Positions 56,641-64,000 of a stretch of 64,000 bases of DNA are shown here, piece after piece (the stretch's first letter is position 1; each line of letters begins with the position of its first letter). The stretch spans positions 930,001 to 994,000 of the forward strand of contig NZ_VTRU01000001.1 of assembly GCF_008274625.1 (NCBI RefSeq). Reading direction: 5' to 3'. The position numbers and the translations under genes were made by a program. Under the pieces are notes generated by a model. The model was not told the DNA's origin. It saw only the letters and a list, made by a program, of their open reading frames with translations, and searched no databases. The stretch comes from Chryseobacterium panacisoli (lineage in GTDB: Bacteria; Bacteroidota; Bacteroidia; Flavobacteriales; Weeksellaceae).

Positions 56641-57591
56641 ATGAATGATATGAATTCTGTCGTTGTAAAAAACATCACTAAAACTTATGGCAAAGTAAAA
56701 GCGGTCGACGATGTTTCTTTTGAAGTAAAGAAAGGAGAATTATTTGGTTTAATTGGGCCTGATGGGTCCGGCAAAACCTCAATTTTCCGTATCCTCACCA
56801 CTCTGCTTCTTGCTGACGGCGGAACGGCTACTGTTGAAGGACACGACGTCATTAAAGATTATCAGGTGATCCGCAACAGAGTTGGTTACATGCCTGGAAA
56901 ATTTTCTTTATACCAGGATTTGACTGTTCAGGAAAACTTACACTTTTTTGCAACTATTTTCGGAACAACGATTCAGAAAAATTATGATCTGATAAAAGAT
57001 ATTTACGATCAGATTAAACCATTCAGTGATCGCCGTGCCGGAAAACTGTCTGGTGGAATGAAGCAGAAACTGGCTTTATGCTGTGCTTTGATTCACAAGC
57101 CTGATGTATTGTTTCTAGACGAGCCAACAACTGGTGTAGATGTCGTTTCCCGTAAGGAATTCTGGGAAATGCTCAATAAACTGAAACAGCAGAACATCAC
57201 AATTGTAGTTTCTACACCTTATATGGATGAAGCTAAATTATGTGACAGAATTGCATTGATTCAAAACGGTAAAATTATGTCAATTGATGACCCGGCAGAG
57301 ATTGTACAAAATTTCCCTAAACAATTATTTGCTGTGAAAGCCAAAGACATTTATAAATTATTAAAGGATTTACGCTCAGATTCTGAGGTGGAAAGCTGTT
57401 ATGCATTCGGAGAATTTATGCATGTAACACTTAGTTCAAATGATAATGAAGAAGATAGGGTCAAAAAGATTGCAGAAAAATATCATCCGGAAGATTTAGA
57501 AATAAAAAAAATCACACCAAATATTGAGGATGTTTTTATTCGTTTAATGCAAGAACAAAACCAATTAACAGAAACAGCCGATGGAAAGTAA
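56641..57591 (+). CDS. ABC exporter ATPase, first YbhF-like half
   Basis: A 316-residue ATPase with Walker A GPDGSGKTS at 39-47, signature LSGGM and Walker B VLFLDEPTTGVD. It matches the N-terminal half of YbhF-type double ATPases. The C-terminal extension after about residue 220 is of the DrrA type. It starts 2 bp after the adaptor gene and overlaps the next ATPase gene by 11 bp. Confidence 0.92.
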   Translation: MNDMNSVVVKNITKTYGKVKAVDDVSFEVKKGELFGLIGPDGSGKTSIFRILTTLLLADGGTATVEGHDVIKDYQVIRNRVGYMPGKFSLYQDLTVQENLHFFATIFGTTIQKNYDLIKDIYDQIKPFSDRRAGKLSGGMKQKLALCCALIHKPDVLFLDEPTTGVDVVSRKEFWEMLNKLKQQNITIVVSTPYMDEAKLCDRIALIQNGKIMSIDDPAEIVQNFPKQLFAVKAKDIYKLLKDLRSDSEVESCYAFGEFMHVTLSSNDNEEDRVKKIAEKYHPEDLEIKKITPNIEDVFIRLMQEQNQLTETADGK

Positions 57592-58324
57592 AGCAATCAT
57601 TTGTAAAGATCTGACGAAGCAGTTTGGCGATTTCAAAGCCGTCGATAAAATTACTTTTGACGTCAATCAAGGCGAAATATTTGGATTTTTAGGAGCAAAC
57701 GGAGCAGGAAAAACAACGGCGATGAGAATTCTTTGCGGGCTATCCTATCCTACTTCCGGGGAAGCAACTGTTGCAGGTTTCAATGTTTACAAACAGCAGG
57801 AACAGATCAAAAAAAATATTGGTTATATGAGTCAGAAATTTTCTTTGTACGATAATCTTTCTATCTTGGAAAATATCGAATTCTATGGCGGAGTGTATGG
57901 TGTTTCGCGTTCTGAGATCAAAAAAAGAAGCAGTGAACTTATAACCACTTTAGGTTTGGAAAATGAAGCTAAAAAAATGGTAGGCTCGCTTCCTCTGGGC
58001 TGGAAACAAAAGCTAGCTTTTTCAGTTGCTATTTTTCATCGACCAAAAATTGTTTTTCTGGATGAGCCGACAGGCGGTGTAGATCCGGTTACCAGACGTC
58101 AGTTTTGGGATATGATTTATGAAGCCTCGGCAAGCGGAATTACCGTTTTTGTAACCACGCATTATATGGATGAAGCGGAATATTGCAACCGGATCAGCAT
58201 CATGGTCGATGGTCGTGTAGAAGCAATGGATACCCCTACGAATTTAAAGAAACAATTCAATACCCATTCGATGGATGAAGTGTTTTATCAATTAGCAAGA
58301 GGAGCAAAACGTCAATCTGATTAA
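57581..58324 (+). CDS. ABC exporter ATPase, second YbhF-like half
   Basis: A 247-residue ATPase with Walker A GANGAGKTT at 38-46 and Walker B IVFLDEPTGGVDP. The signature LSGGQ is replaced by LPLGW, so one of the two nucleotide sites in the heterodimer may be weak. It corresponds to the C-terminal half of fused YbhF proteins. The 11-bp overlap with the first half suggests coupled translation. Confidence 0.92.
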   Translation: MESKAIICKDLTKQFGDFKAVDKITFDVNQGEIFGFLGANGAGKTTAMRILCGLSYPTSGEATVAGFNVYKQQEQIKKNIGYMSQKFSLYDNLSILENIEFYGGVYGVSRSEIKKRSSELITTLGLENEAKKMVGSLPLGWKQKLAFSVAIFHRPKIVFLDEPTGGVDPVTRRQFWDMIYEASASGITVFVTTHYMDEAEYCNRISIMVDGRVEAMDTPTNLKKQFNTHSMDEVFYQLARGAKRQSD

Positions 58325-58325
58325 A

Positions 58326-59432
58326 ATGAAACAATTACTCGCATTTATCCGTAAAGAATTTTATCACGTTTTTCGGGACAGAAGAACGCTATTGATCTTG
58401 TTTGGACTTCCGATTGTACAGATCGTGCTTTTTGGTTTTGCCTTAAGCAGTGAAGTTAAAAATATCGGGATTGCGATTCAGGATAATTCCGGTGATGTTA
58501 ATTCCGAGCAAATTATAGCCAAGATACAATCAAGCACTTACTTTAAAGTTGAAAAACCGGTTTTCAATTATAAAGATATTGAAAACCGTTTCAAGGAAGG
58601 GACCATCAAATGTGTTGTTATTTTTCCGGCGCAGTTTGGAGAAAATCTTTACCGTACAGATGGTGCAAAAATTCAGATCATTGCAGATGGTTCCGATCCG
58701 AATACAGCAACCATCGTGACCAATTATTTAACATCGATCATCAATAATTATCAACAGCAGCTTAATCCAAATACGAAACTTTCCTACCAAATTGTGCCTG
58801 AATTACGACAACTTTATAATGAAGAACAAAATGGTTCGCTTAATTTTATTCCGGGTGTCATTGCCTTGATATTTATGATTGTAAGTACTGCCTTAACGTC
58901 CGTTGCAGTTGTCCGTGAAAAGGAATTGGGAACAATGGAAATTCTTTTGGTCTCTCCTTTTAAACCGATCATGGTATTGATTGCGAAGGCAATTCCCTAT
59001 TTGGTTTTATCGCTTATAGATTTCATTATTATTCTTTTACTTTCAGTTTTTCTTCTGGATGTGGAAATCAAAGGAAGTTTACTTTTGCTTTTTGCGGAAA
59101 GTATTTTATTCATCATCACCTGTCTTTCACTGGGGCTTCTGATTTCAAATATTACTGATTCTCAACAGACTGCAATGCTGTTATCAATGATGGGTATGAT
59201 GCTTCCTACCATGCTTCTGACAGGTTTTATGTTTCCATTGGAAAATATGCCGTGGATTTTTCGGATAATTTCCCATATCATTCCGTCGCGATATTATTAT
59301 GCGATTGTAAAGGCAGTGATGCTGAAAGGATTAGGTTTCAGTTATATCTGGAAAGAAACGTTAATATTGATAGGAATGTCTGCAGTTTTGCTGACTATTT
59401 CTTTGAAAAAATTTAAAATCAGATTATCGTGA
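58326..59432 (+). CDS. ABC-2 family permease, YbhS-like
   Basis: A 368-residue membrane protein. One N-terminal membrane segment precedes a periplasmic domain of about 140 residues, and five further segments follow, the usual ABC-2 exporter layout. The N-terminal FIRKEFYHVFRDRRTL segment is characteristic. It starts 1 bp after the ATPase stop and its stop overlaps the next permease start by 4 bp. Confidence 0.92.
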   Translation: MKQLLAFIRKEFYHVFRDRRTLLILFGLPIVQIVLFGFALSSEVKNIGIAIQDNSGDVNSEQIIAKIQSSTYFKVEKPVFNYKDIENRFKEGTIKCVVIFPAQFGENLYRTDGAKIQIIADGSDPNTATIVTNYLTSIINNYQQQLNPNTKLSYQIVPELRQLYNEEQNGSLNFIPGVIALIFMIVSTALTSVAVVREKELGTMEILLVSPFKPIMVLIAKAIPYLVLSLIDFIIILLLSVFLLDVEIKGSLLLLFAESILFIITCLSLGLLISNITDSQQTAMLLSMMGMMLPTMLLTGFMFPLENMPWIFRIISHIIPSRYYYAIVKAVMLKGLGFSYIWKETLILIGMSAVLLTISLKKFKIRLS

Positions 59433-60553
59433 AAACATTGAGCTTTATTTTACAGAAGGAATTCCGTCAGATTTTTCGGGATAAAATTATTCTTGCAATG
59501 ATGTTCATAATGCCAATTATTCAATTGATCATCATGCCATTTGCCGCCAATTTTGAGGTTAAAAATATCAATATTGCCTATGTAGATCACGATCACAGTT
59601 TATATTCCCAGCAATTGATTAACAAGATTGCTTCTTCAGGATATTTTATCATTGCAGGAAGTCCCGATTCTTACAAAAACGGAGTGAAAATGATTGAAGA
59701 TGGAGACGCTGATCTGGTATTGGAAATTCCTTCCGGTTTTGAAAAAAATCTTGCTCGGGAAGGCAGTCAGAAAATTAATCTCTCTGTTGATGCCATCAAT
59801 GGTACAAAATCTTCACTTGGAGGCGGTTATCTGGTTTCTGTGATTGCAGATTTTAACAGCAGTCTGGATATTAATTTCAAAACCGTTAAAAGCCTGGCAA
59901 CGAGCTCTAAAGCCACAATTTCTGTTGAATCATCCAATTGGTACAATCCCCGTGCTGAGTACAAATATTATATGGTTCCGGGTATATTAGTTTTATTGCT
60001 TACGCTGATCGGAGGTTTTATTACCGCATTAAATATTGTTAAAGAAAAAGAAATTGGCACCATTGAACAGATCAATGTAACGCCTATTAAAAAATGGCAG
60101 TTTATTCTGGGGAAATTGATTCCATTCTGGATTGTCGGAATCATAGTCTTCACTGTAGGATTGATTGTAATGTATGTCATTTATGGGATTTTCCCACAAG
60201 GAAGTATTTTGGTTTTATATCTGTTTGCCGGTGTTTATCTTGTTGCATTATTAGGCTTGGGCTTATTGATCTCAACCTTTGCTGATACGCAGCTTCAAGC
60301 AATGTTCATTGCATTTTTCTTTATGATGATCTTTATGCTGATGAGCGGATTCTTTACCAGTACCGACAGTATGCCGAATTGGGCAAGAACAATTTCAAAT
60401 TTTACCCCAGTCACTCATTTTATAAGCGTTGTAAGATTAATCGTCTTGAAAGGCAGTGGATTTCAGCAAGTAAAAACAGAATTTCTCTGGCTGATTGGTT
60501 TTGCATTTTTATTGAATGGACTAGCCATTTTCAATTACCGAAAAACAAGTTAA
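59429..60553 (+). CDS. ABC-2 family permease, YbhR-like
   Basis: A 374-residue permease with the same layout as its upstream neighbour (LQKEFRQIFRDK start, large periplasmic loop, C-terminal membrane bundle). It starts at GTG within the GTGA overlap with the previous stop. The two permeases form a heterodimer with the two ATPases. The family exports drugs or other small molecules; the substrate here is not evident. Confidence 0.92.
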   Translation: MKTLSFILQKEFRQIFRDKIILAMMFIMPIIQLIIMPFAANFEVKNINIAYVDHDHSLYSQQLINKIASSGYFIIAGSPDSYKNGVKMIEDGDADLVLEIPSGFEKNLAREGSQKINLSVDAINGTKSSLGGGYLVSVIADFNSSLDINFKTVKSLATSSKATISVESSNWYNPRAEYKYYMVPGILVLLLTLIGGFITALNIVKEKEIGTIEQINVTPIKKWQFILGKLIPFWIVGIIVFTVGLIVMYVIYGIFPQGSILVLYLFAGVYLVALLGLGLLISTFADTQLQAMFIAFFFMMIFMLMSGFFTSTDSMPNWARTISNFTPVTHFISVVRLIVLKGSGFQQVKTEFLWLIGFAFLLNGLAIFNYRKTS

Positions 60554-60569
60554 TTGTAATATTAAAATA

Positions 60570-61017
60570 ATGAAAGTAATACTAATTGCCAATTTATCAG
60601 CGAATGGACAGGTTTTATTAGTGGAAAATCCTGTTCACGAAACACCTCAGGAAGCTTTGGGTATTTCGTACAACAGGCCATTCTTAAAGGAAACCTCATC
60701 ATCTGAAGAAAAACCGTCGAAGCGTTTCGATAATTTCCGGGTGGTTTAAAAGCTGATTTTCCCGAGATTGAAATCGTAATAGTTTCTGCTTCAATTGCAG
60801 ATGTGGAAGGTTTCAACATCGTAAAAGAACTAAAAGAAGCTTTAAAATATCTATCAGGAAAAGGGTTTCAGGAAATAATAATCGGCAGGGGTGCCGGAAT
60901 TTATAATTCATTTTTGGAAAAAGATTTTTAACCGATATTTATTTCAATTATATTCCTTTAATCATAGATGATCGTGGAATTATCGGAACGGATCATCTTG
61001 CTCTTAAGTTGTTTTTA
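60570..61017 (+). pseudogene. Decayed RibD-C/dihydrofolate-reductase-like gene
   Basis: An ATG at 60570 opens a reductase-like start (MKVILIANLSANG, then PQEALG). After 60662 the homologous frame shifts (one base lost): YFVQQAILKGNLII, then a stop TGA at 60704, RKTVEAFR, a stop TAA at 60731, then FPGGLKADFPEIEIVIVSA. Near 60926 another shift in a T run leads to TDIYFNYIPLIIDD and on towards GTDHLALK. The coding match ends at the CPBP gene. At least two frameshifts and two nonsense codons show that it is dead. The family is recognised from memory of such reductases, so moderate confidence. Confidence 0.68.
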
Positions 61018-61884
61018 CTAATCTGCGACCTGTTCAAGTTCCTTTCGTCTGCTCCAGAAATATATAGCAAACAGTATGGTAATGATAGGTACAACTGCTC
61101 CAAATTCATCAATATACCACGGAGACCGGATATTTCCCTCAGTAATAGGCGTAAAAAAACTCTGAATAAATAGATTATGACTTGCGTGCAATAGTACGCC
61201 TGTCCACAAACTTCCTGATTTCATTCTATACCAGGTATAAATAAAACTGGCAGCTGTAATGGAAACGGTGAAACAAATCAAGCCATACCAGGCTGGTGTC
61301 CCATTGTTATAATTCCCAAATATCAGTAAAGGATAATGCCAAATACCCCAGATGAGGCCCGATGTCAGTGATACTCCTGTATATCCCATTTTTTTAGCCA
61401 GTTCAGGCACTAAAAGTCCTCTCCAGCCAATCTCTTCTCCAAGTGCAGTCGAGATACTTGCAAACATGCCTATAACAGCATTCATCACAAAAAATATAAT
61501 AATAAACAACCAATGAGGAAGAGCATCCCAACCAAATTCATGTGCCGTACTGGTAACAAATGTGTTATTGTAGAAATCTCCCCAACCTGCTGACCAAATG
61601 ATAAGGTAAGCCACTAAAGAATAAAATAATGGGATTAAATAACTTTCCAATAGATATTTTGGCTTACCCAAACCCCAGGCCAGATCAGTTATTTTACGGC
61701 CTGTAAGCTTTAATGTGACAAGCGTTGCCAATGCCGGACACCACATAATACCATAACCGAACATCCTGCCCGCAATTCGCCCGGCATTGGGAGCATTTAA
61801 ACTCAGTATCCAAACGACTAAACTAAATAGTAATGTAAAAATCAGATAAAGTAGAACTGTATTTTGCGTTCTTTTCAATTGCAT
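61018..61884 (-). CDS. CPBP-family intramembrane metalloprotease
   Basis: A 288-residue membrane protein with about eight hydrophobic segments. The Abi/CAAX protease motifs are EEIGWR at 150-155, a later HYP near 183 and a histidine in LLHASHN. Some members process prenylated proteins or confer bacteriocin immunity; the function here is unknown. It is a single gene converging on the reductase pseudogene. Confidence 0.88.
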   Translation of the reverse strand: MQLKRTQNTVLLYLIFTLLFSLVVWILSLNAPNAGRIAGRMFGYGIMWCPALATLVTLKLTGRKITDLAWGLGKPKYLLESYLIPLFYSLVAYLIIWSAGWGDFYNNTFVTSTAHEFGWDALPHWLFIIIFFVMNAVIGMFASISTALGEEIGWRGLLVPELAKKMGYTGVSLTSGLIWGIWHYPLLIFGNYNNGTPAWYGLICFTVSITAASFIYTWYRMKSGSLWTGVLLHASHNLFIQSFFTPITEGNIRSPWYIDEFGAVVPIITILFAIYFWSRRKELEQVAD

Positions 61885-62481
61885 GTGCTATACTTTTGAA
61901 GGCAAATTTCCAGAAAAAAAAGCAAATTAAAACTCATTGAAAAGGTCAATAGTTTGGCGATTTAGCTCAAATTAAAACAAAGTGAAAAGATTGAGTTGAT
62001 CTGGAAATCCTTGCCCCATTTTGCTGTTGACTTAATTACAGTTATCAATCCAAAATATCACCTGAACAACTGAAGAAATCACAAAACTGGACAAGTTAAG
62101 TTCATACTTTAGGCTATCCGCAATACGGTTAAAGGATATAAGTAGCATAAAAAACTATTAATCAGACACATACAACAACACCTTTTCAATATCAGCAATA
62201 AAAGTATTTGAATAGTTGCCTGTCAAGTCCACAAAAAAATATCGTCACTTTAAACAAGTGGCGATATTTTTTATTCGTTAATAGCTCTTTATATGTTTCA
62301 ATTTAGGAAACAAAAAATGTTATTCAAGCAATTTATACCAGATCTGATATTTGCCGCTCTTACGGTAATACAACACAAACCCACAATCACAAGACTTTCA
62401 TCCTCTGACTGTGGGATTGGCTTTATCTTACATAATAAGAAGTTTTTAATCTATATTCCGTAGAATAATTATTATATTTTC
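61885..62481. other. Spacer between the CPBP gene and the tail-fibre-like gene
   Basis: A 597-bp non-coding stretch. It holds the strong hairpin at 62234-62272 and a weaker one near 62370-62420 (CCCACA...TGTGGG arms). No gene or RNA is recognised in it. Confidence 0.5.
62234..62272 (-). terminator. Terminator hairpin downstream of the tail-fibre-like gene
   Basis: A 17-bp stem (one T-G wobble) with arms containing AAATATCG...CGATATTT and a 5-base loop. Runs of A and T at the ends allow termination in either direction. It is 210 bp beyond the minus-strand gene's stop, with a weaker hairpin between. Confidence 0.75.
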
Positions 62482-64000
62482 TTACCAGATAAACTTACAG
62501 CTCTGTTCCTGTTCTGCAATTATTCTTCGTGATTTTGTCACATACAACCTAAGGAAACAATTTGGGCTGATATTATATATTCTTTTGCCGTATACATCAA
62601 CTCCCATGGTACCTCCATTGTCAAAGTTATAAATAACGATCTGCTGTTTCGGATAGATTTCTTTGAAATTGACCACCATTTTAATCTGTTCTCCAATAAC
62701 ATGGATAAGCCTGTTTCTATCATCTATGCTAAGATTGCTGGAAGAGAATTCATATTCATGCGGATCTAATCTAACGGCATAATTCTTAGGATCAGATTGA
62801 TCATTAACAATTTCATCTCTGAGACTCGATGTTCTGCCATTAGGAATAAACATTGTATCCGGGTTTTCATCCTCAGATTTAAAATTTTCACTGGCTTTTA
62901 CAGACCCTTCTACAGTTAACTTATCACCCCCATTTGCCTCTCTTCCCATTCCGAAGTGACTCAACTCCGTATGAAAATTTAAACCTCCAAACCCATTATA
63001 TTCAGAACCATAAGAATAATATTCGTTTCGTTTCGTAGCTAACAATCTTTTCTGATGAATATCTACAATACCTGACTCAGCACTATTCAGGTGGTTATCT
63101 GAAATTACTAAACCTGATCCGGTATTTACTGTAAAGTCCGAATTTAGCTGTAATCCGTACTGAGCCATATAATTCCATTGCTGAATATTTGTTTCAGTAA
63201 AATCTGCCTCTGTCCAGAATTTATACCATGGTGTCGTCCAGCTTCCATCAATCCCTTTTCTTATTTTCAGCATGGGAACGCCGGAACCATTGATCCCATT
63301 CTGATTGGCAAATGCCAACTGATAGGACGAATCCCCTGTAGAAGCAGTAGTACCATCCCAGGGAGCATAGGTCATGATCCCTGCATAATTTCCAGACGCT
63401 CCCAAGCCGGCACTGTTAGATTTAGCAAAATCAAATCTTACTCTTTTAGGCGTAGAATTGGGTGCAATATCATCTGCATTTCTTGATCCGTCTCTTGATG
63501 TTACAAAATAATTTGTAAGACTGACAGAATTGTTACCGCTAATGGTTAATTGTTGCCCGTTTTCATTTTCAGGAGTAGCACTTAATGCAATCTGGTTCTT
63601 GTTTACAGCATGGTTTCCTAACGTTCCGTTTGGAATCACAGGACTGTTGGTAAATGTTTTTGTATCACTTATTGTTTCAACTCCATTTTTTCCAACAAAT
63701 AAATTTAAAGATTCATTTTTTGTATAATAATTAGATAAGGTAGCATTCGAAAGATATCCTGCATTGGCATGATTTCCCCAATTAAATGCGGTATTCCAGT
63801 TGTTTATATTTGCTGCAGAAAAATCATTTGAATCCCAATCTTTTGTCCAGGGATACCAGGTTCCACTGAAATAGTATCTCCTGTACACATCATTGTTATT
63901 AGCATAGGTAGTATATTCCTGAACTATATGTGTTGATGTATAATAAACTCTTAATTGACCTGCTAAACCTATAGGATAATTATTTGCAGAAGTTGCATTT
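62482..64000 (-). CDS. Tail-fibre-like protein with pyocin-knob-type segments, 5' part missing
   Basis: The frame is open from the window edge to the stop at 62482, at least 505 residues, and has no start in view (a GTG at 63888 is internal). Repeated blocks such as RRYYFSGTWYPWTKDW and an IRKGIDGSWTTPWYKFW segment resemble the pyocin-knob repeats of phage and R-type tail fibres. The segment NAGYLSNATLSNYYTK resembles fibre shaft repeats. The C-terminal part (KLTVEGSVKA, then HEYEFS) resembles chaperone-type or intramolecular tail-end modules in Bacteroidota cell-surface proteins. It may be part of a prophage, a tailocin or a surface protein; the window does not show which. Confidence 0.6.
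   Translation of the reverse strand, partial: NATSANNYPIGLAGQLRVYYTSTHIVQEYTTYANNNDVYRRYYFSGTWYPWTKDWDSNDFSAANINNWNTAFNWGNHANAGYLSNATLSNYYTKNESLNLFVGKNGVETISDTKTFTNSPVIPNGTLGNHAVNKNQIALSATPENENGQQLTISGNNSVSLTNYFVTSRDGSRNADDIAPNSTPKRVRFDFAKSNSAGLGASGNYAGIMTYAPWDGTTASTGDSSYQLAFANQNGINGSGVPMLKIRKGIDGSWTTPWYKFWTEADFTETNIQQWNYMAQYGLQLNSDFTVNTGSGLVISDNHLNSAESGIVDIHQKRLLATKRNEYYSYGSEYNGFGGLNFHTELSHFGMGREANGGDKLTVEGSVKASENFKSEDENPDTMFIPNGRTSSLRDEIVNDQSDPKNYAVRLDPHEYEFSSSNLSIDDRNRLIHVIGEQIKMVVNFKEIYPKQQIVIYNFDNGGTMGVDVYGKRIYNISPNCFLRLYVTKSRRIIAEQEQSCKFIW

Noticed and set aside
1..64000. CRISPR arrays, tRNA or rRNA genes
   Set aside because: No regularly spaced repeats and no cloverleaf-like or rRNA-like stretches were recognised by eye; a covariance-model search would settle it.

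Overview
The window looks like the chromosome of a Flavobacteriia member, probably Chryseobacterium-like (family Weeksellaceae). The grounds are a SusC/SusD pair, a type IX secretion (T9SS) sorting tail, AT-rich spacers, almost no Shine-Dalgarno sequences, and candidate promoters of the Bacteroidota TTTG / TAnnTTTG type. The genus is inferred from general resemblance, not from a search.

Positions 1-50681 form one large pectin utilisation locus joined to sugar catabolism genes. (a) 1-4373, minus strand: GH106 rhamnosidase (cut by the window edge), CE12 acetylesterase and an atypical GH28. (b) 4888-9247, plus strand: xylB, xylA and a xylose-type symporter, then a LacI-family regulator (9577-10605). 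(c) 20937-10937, minus strand: an eight-gene uronate operon, kduI-kduD-uxaC-kdgK-kdgA-exuT-uxaB-uxaA. (d) 21818-40471, plus strand: SusC, SusD, then CE8, PL1, DUF4861, GH105, GH43, CE12, GH28, an esterase, CE8, CE12, KdgF and a second esterase. (e) 40967-42085: a lipoprotein PL1 with its own promoter region. (f) 50681-42153, minus strand: GH106, a 1001-residue PL1-FN3-LamG-T9SS protein, DUF4861 and PL10.

The parts fit one pathway. Methyl- and acetylesterases strip homogalacturonan and rhamnogalacturonan. PL1, PL10 and GH28 enzymes cut the backbone, and SusCD imports oligomers. GH105, GH28, GH106 and GH43 release monomers. Saturated galacturonate goes through UxaC-UxaB-UxaA. Unsaturated uronate goes through KdgF-KduI-KduD. 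Both give 2-keto-3-deoxygluconate, which KdgK and KdgA convert to pyruvate and glyceraldehyde 3-phosphate.

The main regulatory observation is a 12-bp palindrome, GCAATCGATTGC. It lies between the GH28 and xylB genes, before xylA, before kduI (one mismatch) and before susC, with a degenerate version before the lipoprotein PL1. It looks like the operator of the LacI regulator and would place pectin depolymerisation, uronate catabolism and xylose catabolism under one local repressor. No hybrid two-component or ECF/anti-sigma regulator is seen.

From 51320 on the content is unrelated: an S33 hydrolase, a methyltransferase, a TetR-controlled export operon resembling cecR-ybhGFSR (with a 23-bp element repeated before tetR and before the tolC-like gene), a decayed reductase pseudogene, a CPBP protease, and the 3' part of a tail-fibre-like protein that runs off the right edge. 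Several families of imperfect inverted repeats fill most of the longer spacers inside the two big operons.
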